Positions 22,850 through 30,331 of a DNA stretch of 32,262 nt are shown here, one piece after another; the stretch's first letter is position 1; the number at the start of each line of letters is the position of its first letter. The notes below the pieces were generated by a model, which did not search any database, was not told the DNA's origin, and worked only from the letters and a program-made list of their open reading frames with translations. Both the position numbers and the translations under genes were made by a program. The DNA comes from Actinomadura soli (GTDB lineage: Bacteria > Actinomycetota > Actinomycetes > Streptosporangiales > Streptosporangiaceae), in assembly GCF_005889715.1 (NCBI RefSeq), contig NZ_VCKW01000077.1:1-32262 (forward strand), in the 5' to 3' direction.

Positions 22850-22989
22850 CTCGCCAGACTTGATCGGACAGAACGACCTTCTGTTCACCACGTTCGCGGA
22901 GCAAGGCACCCCAGGGCGCACCCACCGACCTCGTTCCCGGGCAAGAGCTCCCATCGCACCCGCACCAGCGTCTTCCCTAAGGAGGAAGG

Positions 22990-24534
22990 ATGTTGAGTCG
23001 ATTGGTTGGCAAGGGGCAGAGGAGCCGTCCCCGGGTACTCACGGCCGTGGTGGCCTCCGCCATGGTCGTCAGCCTCGCGGCGGCATGCTCCGGAGAGTCG
23101 TCCGAGGGATCGGGGGGCAGTTCCGGGGGGACGCTCCGTGTCGGCGTGGTCGCCAGCACGATCTCCACCCTCGACGCCTACTCCAACCTGAGGTCGCAGG
23201 ACTTCTACGTCCGCAACGCGACCATGTTCGAGCCGCTCGCCCACCGGACGAAGGACGGCGGCTACCAGTGGGCGCTCGCCACCGGCATCACGCACAACAA
23301 GGACAACACGGAGTGGACCGTCAAGCTCCGCCCGAACGTCAAGTTCCATGACGGCACCCCGTTCGGCGCCGACGACGTCATCGCGGTCTTCCAGCGGGTC
23401 CTCGACAAGAAGAACGCGCTCATCGAGCGCAACTACATCGACTTCATGGACCCGAAGGGCATCGAGAAGGTCGACGACCTGACGGTGCGGTTCAAGCTGC
23501 CGAAGCCGTACGGGCCGTTCGAGTTCGCCGTCACCAACAGCAACATCATCTTCTACAAGAAGGGGTCCAAGCCGGAGCAGGCGATGGGGACGGGCCCGTT
23601 CAGCCTCGTCTCGTTCACCGCCGGGCGGGAGACGCTCGTCAAGAGGTACGACGGCTACTGGGGCACCAAGCCCAAGCTCGACCGGGTCAAGATCATCAGC
23701 TTCAAGACCGCGGAGGCCTCGACCAACGCGCTGATCGGCCGGCAGATCGACGCGAGCTCCAACATCCTCCAGACCTCGCTCCCGACGATCGAGAAGACGC
23801 CGGGCCTGAAGGTCATGAAGAGCGATGTGAACCTGAAGGTCTCCATCGGCATGCGCGCCGACACCCCGCCGTTCGACGACGTCCGCGTCCGCCAGGCGAT
23901 GCGGCTGATCGTGAACCGCAAGCTCGCGCTCACCAACGCCTTCGACGGCCTCGGGGAGCTGGCGAACGACCACTCGGGCTTCGACCGCTGCCTGCCGGCC
24001 GTCCCCCAGCGGGAGCAGAACCTCGACCAGGCCAAGAAGCTGCTGGCGGACGCGGGCAAGTCGAACCTCACCATCGACCTGCGCACCGCTGCGAACAAGC
24101 CCGGCATGCTGCAGCTCGTCCAGATCCTGGCCGAGGAAGCCAAGAAGATCGGCGTGACCATCAAGGTGCAGAAGATGGAGCTGGGCGCCTACCTGGAGAA
24201 GTGGGGCGAGTGGCCGTTCTACACCGGCTACGACACGCGCCCCTACCTTGAGGGCGTGCCCGAGATGATCAGCGGCGACGCGGTGCTCAACCACAACCAC
24301 TGGGACGACGCGGAGTTCAAGTCGCTGGCCAAGAAGCTCTACGCCACCGCCGACGCGCAGGAGCAGTGCGAGATCCAGAAGCAGATGAAGAAGATCGAGC
24401 ACGAGCGCGGCGCGAGCATCCTCACCGCGACGAACCCCACGGTGAGCGTGTACTCCTCGAAGGTGAGCGGCCTCGTGCCGGAGTTCCCCTCGGGGAACCT
24501 GTACGACTTCACCAAGGTCAGCATGGATCAGTGA
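22990..24534 (+). CDS. Oligopeptide-type (family 5) ABC substrate-binding lipoprotein
   Basis: A 514-residue lipoprotein. A basic N-terminus and hydrophobic stretch (15-32) lead to Cys33 in LAAACSG, followed by a Ser/Gly linker and a DppA/OppA-type domain starting GGTLRVGVV. Family landmarks include LRPNVKFHDGTPFGADDV (residues about 114-131) and DDVRVRQAMRLIVNRK. It captures a ligand outside the membrane for the permeases that follow. Family 5 proteins carry peptides, but also nickel, opines and other small molecules; the catabolic neighbours suggest a non-peptide ligand. The strong AAGGAGGAAGG site fixes the ATG at 22990. It is first in the operon, behind the repeated operator. Confidence 0.93.
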   Translation: MLSRLVGKGQRSRPRVLTAVVASAMVVSLAAACSGESSEGSGGSSGGTLRVGVVASTISTLDAYSNLRSQDFYVRNATMFEPLAHRTKDGGYQWALATGITHNKDNTEWTVKLRPNVKFHDGTPFGADDVIAVFQRVLDKKNALIERNYIDFMDPKGIEKVDDLTVRFKLPKPYGPFEFAVTNSNIIFYKKGSKPEQAMGTGPFSLVSFTAGRETLVKRYDGYWGTKPKLDRVKIISFKTAEASTNALIGRQIDASSNILQTSLPTIEKTPGLKVMKSDVNLKVSIGMRADTPPFDDVRVRQAMRLIVNRKLALTNAFDGLGELANDHSGFDRCLPAVPQREQNLDQAKKLLADAGKSNLTIDLRTAANKPGMLQLVQILAEEAKKIGVTIKVQKMELGAYLEKWGEWPFYTGYDTRPYLEGVPEMISGDAVLNHNHWDDAEFKSLAKKLYATADAQEQCEIQKQMKKIEHERGASILTATNPTVSVYSSKVSGLVPEFPSGNLYDFTKVSMDQ

Positions 24535-24581
24535 GCAGGTAGGGCGGACGACGGGCGGACACGTGGAACGGGATTGCTGCA

Positions 24582-25589
24582 ATGGCCATTGAGACGACGA
24601 CCGACAACGCGGTCAAGGCCGCCCCGACCCCGGGCCCCTCCCAGCGGTCCGCCCTGCCGTGGCTCATCGCCCGGCGTGCGCTGACGGGCCTGGTGACCCT
24701 GTGGTGCGTCTCCGTCATCGTCTTCGTGGCGACGCAGGCGATGCCCGGGGACGTCGCGCACATCATCCTCGGGCCGAGTGCGTCCGCCGAGCAGGTCGCC
24801 CAGCTGAACCAGAACCTGGGCCTCGATCAGCCGCTGCTCAGCCAGTACTGGAACTGGCTGAGCAGCGTGCTCACCGGCGACATGGGCGACTCGCTGGTCA
24901 GCGGGCAGCCGGTGTCCGAGCTGCTCGCCGAGCGGATCTTCAACTCCGCGACGCTGACCGCGATCGCGATGGTCCTCATCCTCCCGCTGTCCCTCCTGGT
25001 CGGCCTGCTCGCGGCCGTCTTCCGGGACAGGCTGCTCGACCGGTCCTACCTCGGCACCTCGCTCATCGTGACGGCGACGCCGGACTTCGTCATCGGCAGC
25101 CTCGTGATCGCCCTGTTCGGCACCGTCGTCTTCAAGGTCCTCCCCCCGGTCTCGCTGATCCCCCCGGGGGACGTGCCCTGGGAGCATCCGCGGCAGCTCG
25201 TGATGCCGCTCGCCGTCATGGTGCTCGTCGGGGTCACCTACCTCTCCCGCCTGGTGCGCGTCTCCTTCATCGACGTGCTGGAGAGCGAGTACGTGCAGCT
25301 CGCGATCATCAAGGGCCTGCCGATGCGGCGGATCCTGTTCCGGCACGCGCTGCCGAACGCGCTGGCGCCGAGCATCCCGGCGGCGAGCATCATGGCCGCG
25401 TTCACCATCGCGGGCTCGGTCGTGATCGAGTACCTGTTCGCGTATCCGGGCATCGGCTCGGCGCTCGTGGACGCCGTCGCCGGCCACGACCTGCCGATGA
25501 TCCAGGCGATCATCATGCTCATGGCGGTCGCGTTCTTCTGCTTCAACCAGCTCGCCGACGTGCTCGGCACCCTGAACAAGTCCCGCTGA
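24582..25589 (+). CDS. DppB-type ABC importer permease
   Basis: A 335-residue inner-membrane permease with six predicted helices: the first after residue 27 (ALTGLVTLWCVSVIVFVATQ), then a large external loop, then the five-helix BPD_transp_1 core. The cytoplasmic EAA loop is present as EYVQLAIIKGLPMRRILFRHALPN, split here: EYVQLAIIKGLP then RHALPNALAP. It binds the ATPase at this loop and forms the channel with the second permease. ATG 24582 has only a weak ribosome site, 47 bases after the binding-protein stop. The stop codon overlaps a possible 28-codon frame (TGATG at 25587-25591). Confidence 0.93.
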   Translation: MAIETTTDNAVKAAPTPGPSQRSALPWLIARRALTGLVTLWCVSVIVFVATQAMPGDVAHIILGPSASAEQVAQLNQNLGLDQPLLSQYWNWLSSVLTGDMGDSLVSGQPVSELLAERIFNSATLTAIAMVLILPLSLLVGLLAAVFRDRLLDRSYLGTSLIVTATPDFVIGSLVIALFGTVVFKVLPPVSLIPPGDVPWEHPRQLVMPLAVMVLVGVTYLSRLVRVSFIDVLESEYVQLAIIKGLPMRRILFRHALPNALAPSIPAASIMAAFTIAGSVVIEYLFAYPGIGSALVDAVAGHDLPMIQAIIMLMAVAFFCFNQLADVLGTLNKSR

Positions 25590-25675
25590 TGACGAGTCCG
25601 CTGAAAGACGGTCCCGCGGAGACGCGTGCCCGCCGAAAGACGCCCGCCGAAAGACGAAGGAGCGTGCGGCCATGA
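25589..25675 (+). CDS. Possible 28-codon coupling micro-ORF between the permeases
   Basis: An Arg/Lys-rich frame (starts MTSPLKDGPAETRARRK) whose ATG overlaps the first permease stop (TGATG) and whose TGA overlaps the second permease start (ATGA at 25672-25675). It contains a short repeat, CCGAAAGACG twice. It may only pass ribosomes along, or be chance in GC-rich DNA. No homologue is recognised. Confidence 0.28.
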   Translation: MTSPLKDGPAETRARRKTPAERRRSVRP

Positions 25676-26547
25676 TCCGAACGCGACCCCGGGAGCAGGG
25701 GGCCCAGGCTCCGCCCAGCAATCTCACCCGCCGCGTCCTGACCTCCCGGCAGACCCGGCTCGGCCTGATCATGCTGCTGGGCATGATCCTCTTCACGATC
25801 GTCGGCCCCTTCCTCGCGCCGCACTCGCCGACCGCGGTCATCGCCAAGCCGTACGCGTCGCCGGGCGACGGGCTGCTGCTCGGCGCCGACTCGCTGGGCC
25901 GCGACATCGTCTCGCGCATCCTCAGCGGCGGGGTCAACCTGACCTGGATGGGCATCGCGGCCACGGCCGGCGGCGTGACGCTCGGCACCACCATCGGGCT
26001 GGTCGCGGCCTTCGCGGGCGGGATCGTCGACACGCTCCTCATGCGGGTCGTCGACGTGCTGCTGACCTTCCCGACGATCATCATGGCGATCCTGTTCGTC
26101 TCGATGGTCGGGCCGAGCCGGATCCTGCTGGTGATCCTGGTGGCGATCGGCCTCACGCCCGGGATGGCGCGGGTGATGCGCGGCGCGGCGCGTCCGGTGA
26201 TGCGGCGCGAGCACGTCATGTGGGCGCGGACGATCGGGCTGCCGTCCCGCCACATCCTCATGCGGGAGGTGCTGCCGAGCGTGACGTCCCCGCTCATGGT
26301 GGAGATCGGGCTCAGGCTCATGTGGTCGGTCGTCGGGCTCGCCTCGCTGAGCTTCCTCGGCTTCGGCGTCCAGCCGCCCGCCGCCGACTGGGGGCTCATG
26401 GTCAGCGAGAACAAGGACGGCCTCGCCATCCAGCCGCTCGCCGTCATCATCCCCGCCGCCTGCGTCGCCCTGTTCACCATCGGGGGCAATCTGTTCGCCG
26501 AGGGCGCCGCGCGCGTGATCGGCCGCACCGAAGGGGCTCGTTCATGA
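25672..26547 (+). CDS. DppC-type ABC importer permease
   Basis: A 291-residue inner-membrane permease. An N-terminal cytoplasmic tail and first helix (LGLIMLLGMILFTIVGPFLA, about 33-52) precede the loop HLGAD-like LLGADSLGRDIVSRILSG, a DppC/OppC hallmark, then five more helices with the EAA loop REHVMWARTIGLP...REVLPS. The DppC partner completes the heterodimeric channel with the preceding gene. ATG 25672 has GAAGGAG nine bases upstream. Its stop overlaps the ATPase start (ATGA at 26544-26547), so the two are translated together. Confidence 0.93.
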   Translation: MIRTRPREQGAQAPPSNLTRRVLTSRQTRLGLIMLLGMILFTIVGPFLAPHSPTAVIAKPYASPGDGLLLGADSLGRDIVSRILSGGVNLTWMGIAATAGGVTLGTTIGLVAAFAGGIVDTLLMRVVDVLLTFPTIIMAILFVSMVGPSRILLVILVAIGLTPGMARVMRGAARPVMRREHVMWARTIGLPSRHILMREVLPSVTSPLMVEIGLRLMWSVVGLASLSFLGFGVQPPAADWGLMVSENKDGLAIQPLAVIIPAACVALFTIGGNLFAEGAARVIGRTEGARS

Positions 26548-28331
26548 AGGCGGTCGAGGTCACCGGGCTGACCGTCGCGCTCGACGACGGCAGCGTGATC
26601 GTCGACGACGTGTCCTTCGGCCTGGAGAGCGGCCAGGTCATGGGGCTCGTCGGCGAGTCGGGGTCGGGCAAGAGCACGGTCGCGCTCGCGCTGCTCGGCT
26701 TCGCCAAGCGCGGCGCGAACATCACCGGCGGCAAGGTCGTGGTCGGCGGCGTCGACCTGCTCGCGCTCGCCCCGAACGACCTGCGCGAGGCGCGCAAGAA
26801 GCTCATCGGCTTCGTGCCCCAGGATCCCGCGACGGCGCTCAACCCGGCGATGCGGATCGGCACCCAGCTGACCGAGGGGATGCTCGGCACCAAGAAGGAC
26901 AACCTCCCGAGGATCCGCGAGGTCCTCGAAACCGTCGGCCTGCCCTCGGACGACGCGTTCCTGCGCCGCCACCCGCAGGAGCTCTCGGGCGGCCAGCAGC
27001 AGCGGGTGGCGATCGCCATGGCCGTGGCGAAGGGCCCGGAACTGATCGTCTTCGACGAGCCCACGACCGGCCTGGACGTCTCGACCCAGGCGCGGGTCCT
27101 GGAGATGGTCGCCCGCCTCTGCGCCGACAACGGCATGGCCGCCGTCTTCGTCTCGCACGACCTCGCGGTCGTCGGCACCGTCGGCGACCTGGTGACCGTG
27201 ATGTACGCCGGGCAGATCCTGGAGACCGGGTCGCGCGAGGAGGTCCTGCTCTCCGCCGCGCACCCCTACTCCATCGCGCTGCTGGAGTCGGTGCCGTCGA
27301 CGCGCCAGCGGTTGCCGCTCGTCTCCATCCCCGGCCGGGCGCCGGCGCCGGGGGCCGAGTTCGAGGGCTGCGTGTTCGCGGACCGCTGCGCGTTCGTGGA
27401 GGACCGCTGCCGCGAGTCCGCGCCCGCGCTGGTCGCCACGTCCACGGGCGGCGCGGCGCGCTGCGTCCGCGTCGACCACGTCCGGCGGAACCAGACGATG
27501 CTGGTCAAGGAGCCCCTGCACAGTGCCGAGGGCAGGGCGGAAGGCGACGCGTCCGTCCTCAGCGTGCGGAACCTGGACGCCTCCTACGGCCGGACGCAGG
27601 TCCTCTACGACATGTCCTTCGACGTCGCTCCCGGCGAGTGCCTGGCGGTCGTGGGCGAGTCGGGCAGCGGCAAGACGACCATGTCCCGCTGCCTGATCGG
27701 GCTCCACGAGGACCATTCCGGCACCTTCGTGATGGACGGCAAGCCGCTTCCGCCGCGCCTGCGAGACCGGTCCAAAGAGGTCAAGCAGCGGATGCAGTAC
27801 GTCTTCCAGAACCCCTACGGCTCGCTGAACCCCCGCGAGACCGTCGCGACCGCGGTGATGGTGCCGCTGAAGCACTTCTACGGAGATCGGGGCAAGGCCG
27901 CCCGCGCCAAGGCCCAGGAGGCCCTGGAGCGCGTGGAGATCCCGTGGCGGCTCGCGGACCGCTACCCCGCCGAGCTGTCGGGCGGCCAGCGCCAGCGGGT
28001 GGCCATCGCCCGCGCTCTCGCCTGCGACCCTTCGCTGCTGATCTGCGACGAGGTCACCTCGGGCCTCGACGTCTCCGTCCAGGCTTCGGTGGTCGAGCTG
28101 CTCCGGACGCTCCAGGACGACGGCCTGAGCATGATCTTCATCACCCACAACCTCGCCGTCGTCCGCAGCATCGGCGACCGCGTCGTCGTCCTGAGCCAGG
28201 GCCGCGTCGTGGAGTCCGGGGCGGTCGAGTCGGTGCTCATCGACCCGCAACACCCCTACACCCGCGGCCTCCTGGCCGACACGCTGGAGGTGGACCGCCC
28301 CGACCCCGAGACGAGCGACCTCCCCGGATGA
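26544..28331 (+). CDS. Fused DppD-DppF ABC importer ATPase
   Basis: A 595-residue cytoplasmic protein with two complete ATPase domains. Domain 1 (about 1-260): Walker A GESGSGKST at 37-45, Q-loop VPQDP, signature LSGGQQQRV, Walker B LIVFDEP and switch His in VSHDL. It is followed by the Oligo_HPY Cys motif (CVFADRCAFVEDRC, then Cys307), typical of DppD. Domain 2 (about 335-595): GESGSGKTT at 371-379, VFQNPYGSLNP, LSGGQRQRV, and Walker B LLICDEV, where Val replaces the usual Pro. Dpp importers usually use two separate proteins; here they are one chain joined by a short linker, fixing a 1:1 ratio. The gene ends four bases before the convergent SDR gene. Confidence 0.94.
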   Translation: MKAVEVTGLTVALDDGSVIVDDVSFGLESGQVMGLVGESGSGKSTVALALLGFAKRGANITGGKVVVGGVDLLALAPNDLREARKKLIGFVPQDPATALNPAMRIGTQLTEGMLGTKKDNLPRIREVLETVGLPSDDAFLRRHPQELSGGQQQRVAIAMAVAKGPELIVFDEPTTGLDVSTQARVLEMVARLCADNGMAAVFVSHDLAVVGTVGDLVTVMYAGQILETGSREEVLLSAAHPYSIALLESVPSTRQRLPLVSIPGRAPAPGAEFEGCVFADRCAFVEDRCRESAPALVATSTGGAARCVRVDHVRRNQTMLVKEPLHSAEGRAEGDASVLSVRNLDASYGRTQVLYDMSFDVAPGECLAVVGESGSGKTTMSRCLIGLHEDHSGTFVMDGKPLPPRLRDRSKEVKQRMQYVFQNPYGSLNPRETVATAVMVPLKHFYGDRGKAARAKAQEALERVEIPWRLADRYPAELSGGQRQRVAIARALACDPSLLICDEVTSGLDVSVQASVVELLRTLQDDGLSMIFITHNLAVVRSIGDRVVVLSQGRVVESGAVESVLIDPQHPYTRGLLADTLEVDRPDPETSDLPG

Positions 28332-28335
28332 CCTT

Positions 28336-29133
28336 CTACGTCCGGGTGGCGGCGACGGGCGGGCCGTAGATCTGGGGGCCCAGGGACTGGGCGCCGTCTG
28401 CGGTGAGGGTCGTGCCGGTTATGTAGGCGGCCCGGTCGCTGAGGAGGAGGCCGATCAGGTCACCGATCTCGGGGGCGGTGGCGAAGCGGTCCAGGGGGAC
28501 GGACGACAGGACCCGGTCCCGGTCTTCTGGGGTGGCCCAGAGGGCGTTGCCCGCGCCGTCGGTTTCTGTGGGGCCGGGGGCTATGCAGTTGAGGCGGATG
28601 CCGTAGCGGGCCCACTCGACGGCCAAGGTTCGGGTCATCGCCACGACGCCTGCCTTCGCGGCGGCGCTGTGGACGGTGCCGGGGTGGCCCGTCCAGGCGT
28701 AGGTGGCGATCACGCTGACGATCGAGCCCGGACGGCCCGCGTCGATCAACCGGCGGGCCACGGCGGACGTGCAGTTCCAGGTGCCGTTGAGGACGATGTC
28801 GACCACCGCCCGCCAGCCGTTCGGTGACAGCTTCTCCGCCGGGGTGACGAAGTTGCCCGCGGCGTTGTTGACCAGGCCGTCGATCCGGCCGAAGCGGTCG
28901 AGGGTGGTCTCGACGGCGGCGTCCACGGCGTCCGGGTCGCGGACGTCGGCGGGGTGCGCCAGGGCGTCGCCGCCCTGGCGCTTCACCTCGTCGACGACCG
29001 TGTCCAGGGGCTCCTTGCGGCGTCCCAGCACGGTGACCGACGCACCCAGGCCGGCGAGATGGAGGGCGGTGGCCGCGCCTATGCCGGTGCCGCCTCCGGT
29101 GACCAGGTAGGCGCGGCCTGCCAGTGATTCCAC
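28336..29133 (-). CDS. SDR reductase of the 2,4-dienoyl-CoA reductase type
   Basis: A 265-residue short-chain dehydrogenase with the cofactor loop TGGGTGIG (12-19) and NNAAGNF (89-95). The usual YxxxK is missing: the residue four before Lys160 is Ser156. Instead Tyr145, fifteen before Lys160, sits in ATYAWTG, and SAAAKAGVVAM follows. This Tyr/Ser/Lys spacing is that of mitochondrial/peroxisomal 2,4-dienoyl-CoA reductase (Tyr199, Ser210, Lys214 in human DECR1), an NADPH enzyme that allows oxidation of unsaturated acyl-CoAs. GTG 29133 has GAGGAGAACGCA upstream. It is the last gene of the acyl-CoA operon, 34 bases after the binding protein. Family subtype is likely; the acyl chain is unknown. 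Confidence 0.85.
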   Translation of the reverse strand: MESLAGRAYLVTGGGTGIGAATALHLAGLGASVTVLGRRKEPLDTVVDEVKRQGGDALAHPADVRDPDAVDAAVETTLDRFGRIDGLVNNAAGNFVTPAEKLSPNGWRAVVDIVLNGTWNCTSAVARRLIDAGRPGSIVSVIATYAWTGHPGTVHSAAAKAGVVAMTRTLAVEWARYGIRLNCIAPGPTETDGAGNALWATPEDRDRVLSSVPLDRFATAPEIGDLIGLLLSDRAAYITGTTLTADGAQSLGPQIYGPPVAATRT

Positions 29134-29167
29134 TGCGTTCTCCTCGTGGTGCGTCGGGTCTCCGAAG

Positions 29168-30283
29168 TCAGGACTTCGCGAATTCCTGGAAGCGCTTCAG
29201 GACGGCGTCGCGGTTCTTCCCCCACCATTCGGCGTCCTGGAGGAACTGCACCTCGACGTTCTGGGGGTGCGACGGCAGCGTCTTCGCGAACTCCTTGTCC
29301 ATCAGGTCGAGGGCCTTGGAGTTGGCCGGGCCGTTCGGGTACTTGCTCCAGACGCTCGCCTGGATGTCCGGGCGGACGGAGAACTCCATCAGCTTGAAGG
29401 CGTTCTCCTTGTTCGGCGCGCCCTTGACGACCGACCAGGCGGCGAGCTGGAACATGCCGCCGTTCCAGGTGAACTCGAGCGGCGCGCCCTTCTTCTTCAG
29501 CTCGCCGATGCGCCCGGAGAAGATGCTGGACGCACCGACCTGCTTGCTGACGAGCATCTGGCCCGGCTGGGCGCCGGACGTCCACCACTGCGGCACGTTC
29601 CGCTTGAGCTTGCCGAAGCTGCGGAACGCGCGGTCGACGTCGATCGGGTACACCGACTTCATGTCGACGCCGTCGCCGAGGACCGCGAACTCCATGTCCG
29701 GCGGGACGCCGTTGTCGGCGCCGCGCAGCGAGCGGCGGCCGGGGAACTTGCCGGTGTCCCAGAAGTCGCCCCAGCTCTCCATCTTCTTCCCGGCGCCGAC
29801 GACCGAGGTGTTCCAGGCCATGACGATCGAGAACAGGTAGTAGGTGAGCCAGTTCTTGTCGACGTAGGTCGGGTCGATGCCGGGGATGTTGAGCAGCTTG
29901 TCCGGCAGCGGCTCGAAGTACTTGCGGCCGATCGGCAGGACCGTGCTGGGGCCGCCGGCGATCAGGTCCCATTCGATGTTGCCGGTCTCGACCATCGCCT
30001 TGATCTTGGCGGGGGTCGGCGGCCCGGCCACCACGACCTCGATTCCGGTCTCCTTGCTGAACGGCTCGAAGATGTACTTCTTCTCCGCCTCGACGAGGGC
30101 GCCGCCCCAGTCGGCGACGACGACCTTCTTGCTGCCGCCGCTCCCGCCGGAGCCGCCGCAGGCGCTGAGCAGCGGCGCGGCGGCGAGGCCGCCCGCCAGC
30201 AGGACGCCGCCGCGCAGGATGTCGCGGCGCAGGACGTCGTGGCGCGCGAGCGGGGAACTCTGTGATCTTCCGGGGATCTTCAT
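29168..30283 (-). CDS. Orphan PotD-like (family 1/8) ABC substrate-binding lipoprotein
   Basis: A 371-residue exported lipoprotein with a twin Arg at 19-20 (LRRDILRGG, weak Tat signal), a hydrophobic stretch and lipobox LLSAC (Cys42), then a Gly/Ser linker. The mature domain begins VVVADWGGALVEAEKKYIFEPF, the start typical of PotD/spermidine- and Fe-type family 8 proteins, and has a Trp-rich C-terminal lobe (AEWWGKNRD). It binds a small ligand outside the membrane, but no permease or ATPase lies beside it. It stands inside an acyl-CoA catabolic operon, 48 bases after acyl-CoA dehydrogenase. GAAGAAGGAC precedes the ATG at 30283. It may serve a distant transporter or be a sensor. Confidence 0.88.
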   Translation of the reverse strand: MKIPGRSQSSPLARHDVLRRDILRGGVLLAGGLAAAPLLSACGGSGGSGGSKKVVVADWGGALVEAEKKYIFEPFSKETGIEVVVAGPPTPAKIKAMVETGNIEWDLIAGGPSTVLPIGRKYFEPLPDKLLNIPGIDPTYVDKNWLTYYLFSIVMAWNTSVVGAGKKMESWGDFWDTGKFPGRRSLRGADNGVPPDMEFAVLGDGVDMKSVYPIDVDRAFRSFGKLKRNVPQWWTSGAQPGQMLVSKQVGASSIFSGRIGELKKKGAPLEFTWNGGMFQLAAWSVVKGAPNKENAFKLMEFSVRPDIQASVWSKYPNGPANSKALDLMDKEFAKTLPSHPQNVEVQFLQDAEWWGKNRDAVLKRFQEFAKS

Positions 30284-30331
30284 GGCTATCGTCCTTCTTC
30301 GGGGTGGGGCGCGGGGATCAGGGTGGTGACC

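Larger units (their letters stand above)
22634..22989. promoter_or_regulatory. 356-bp divergent control region, gntR and ABC importer
   Basis: No gene is present. The region holds the gntR promoter and its dyad (22651-22689), two direct operator copies (22815-22849), a partial third (GTACGTC at 22800), and a roughly 140-base importer leader ending in AAGGAGGAAGG before the ATG at 22990. On the plus strand TTGGTA (22811-22816) and TAGTAC (22834-22839), 17 bases apart, could be the importer promoter, lying right in the repeats. Confidence 0.6.

Noticed and set aside
24528..28253. A minus-strand open frame of about 1,241 codons
   Set aside because: It is antisense to the importer permeases and ATPase, which have complete motifs on the plus strand; it has no ribosome site or domain.
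14227..28331. Natural-product biosynthetic cluster
   Set aside because: No PKS, NRPS, terpene, RiPP or regulator types of such clusters; the enzyme mix and importer point to catabolism.
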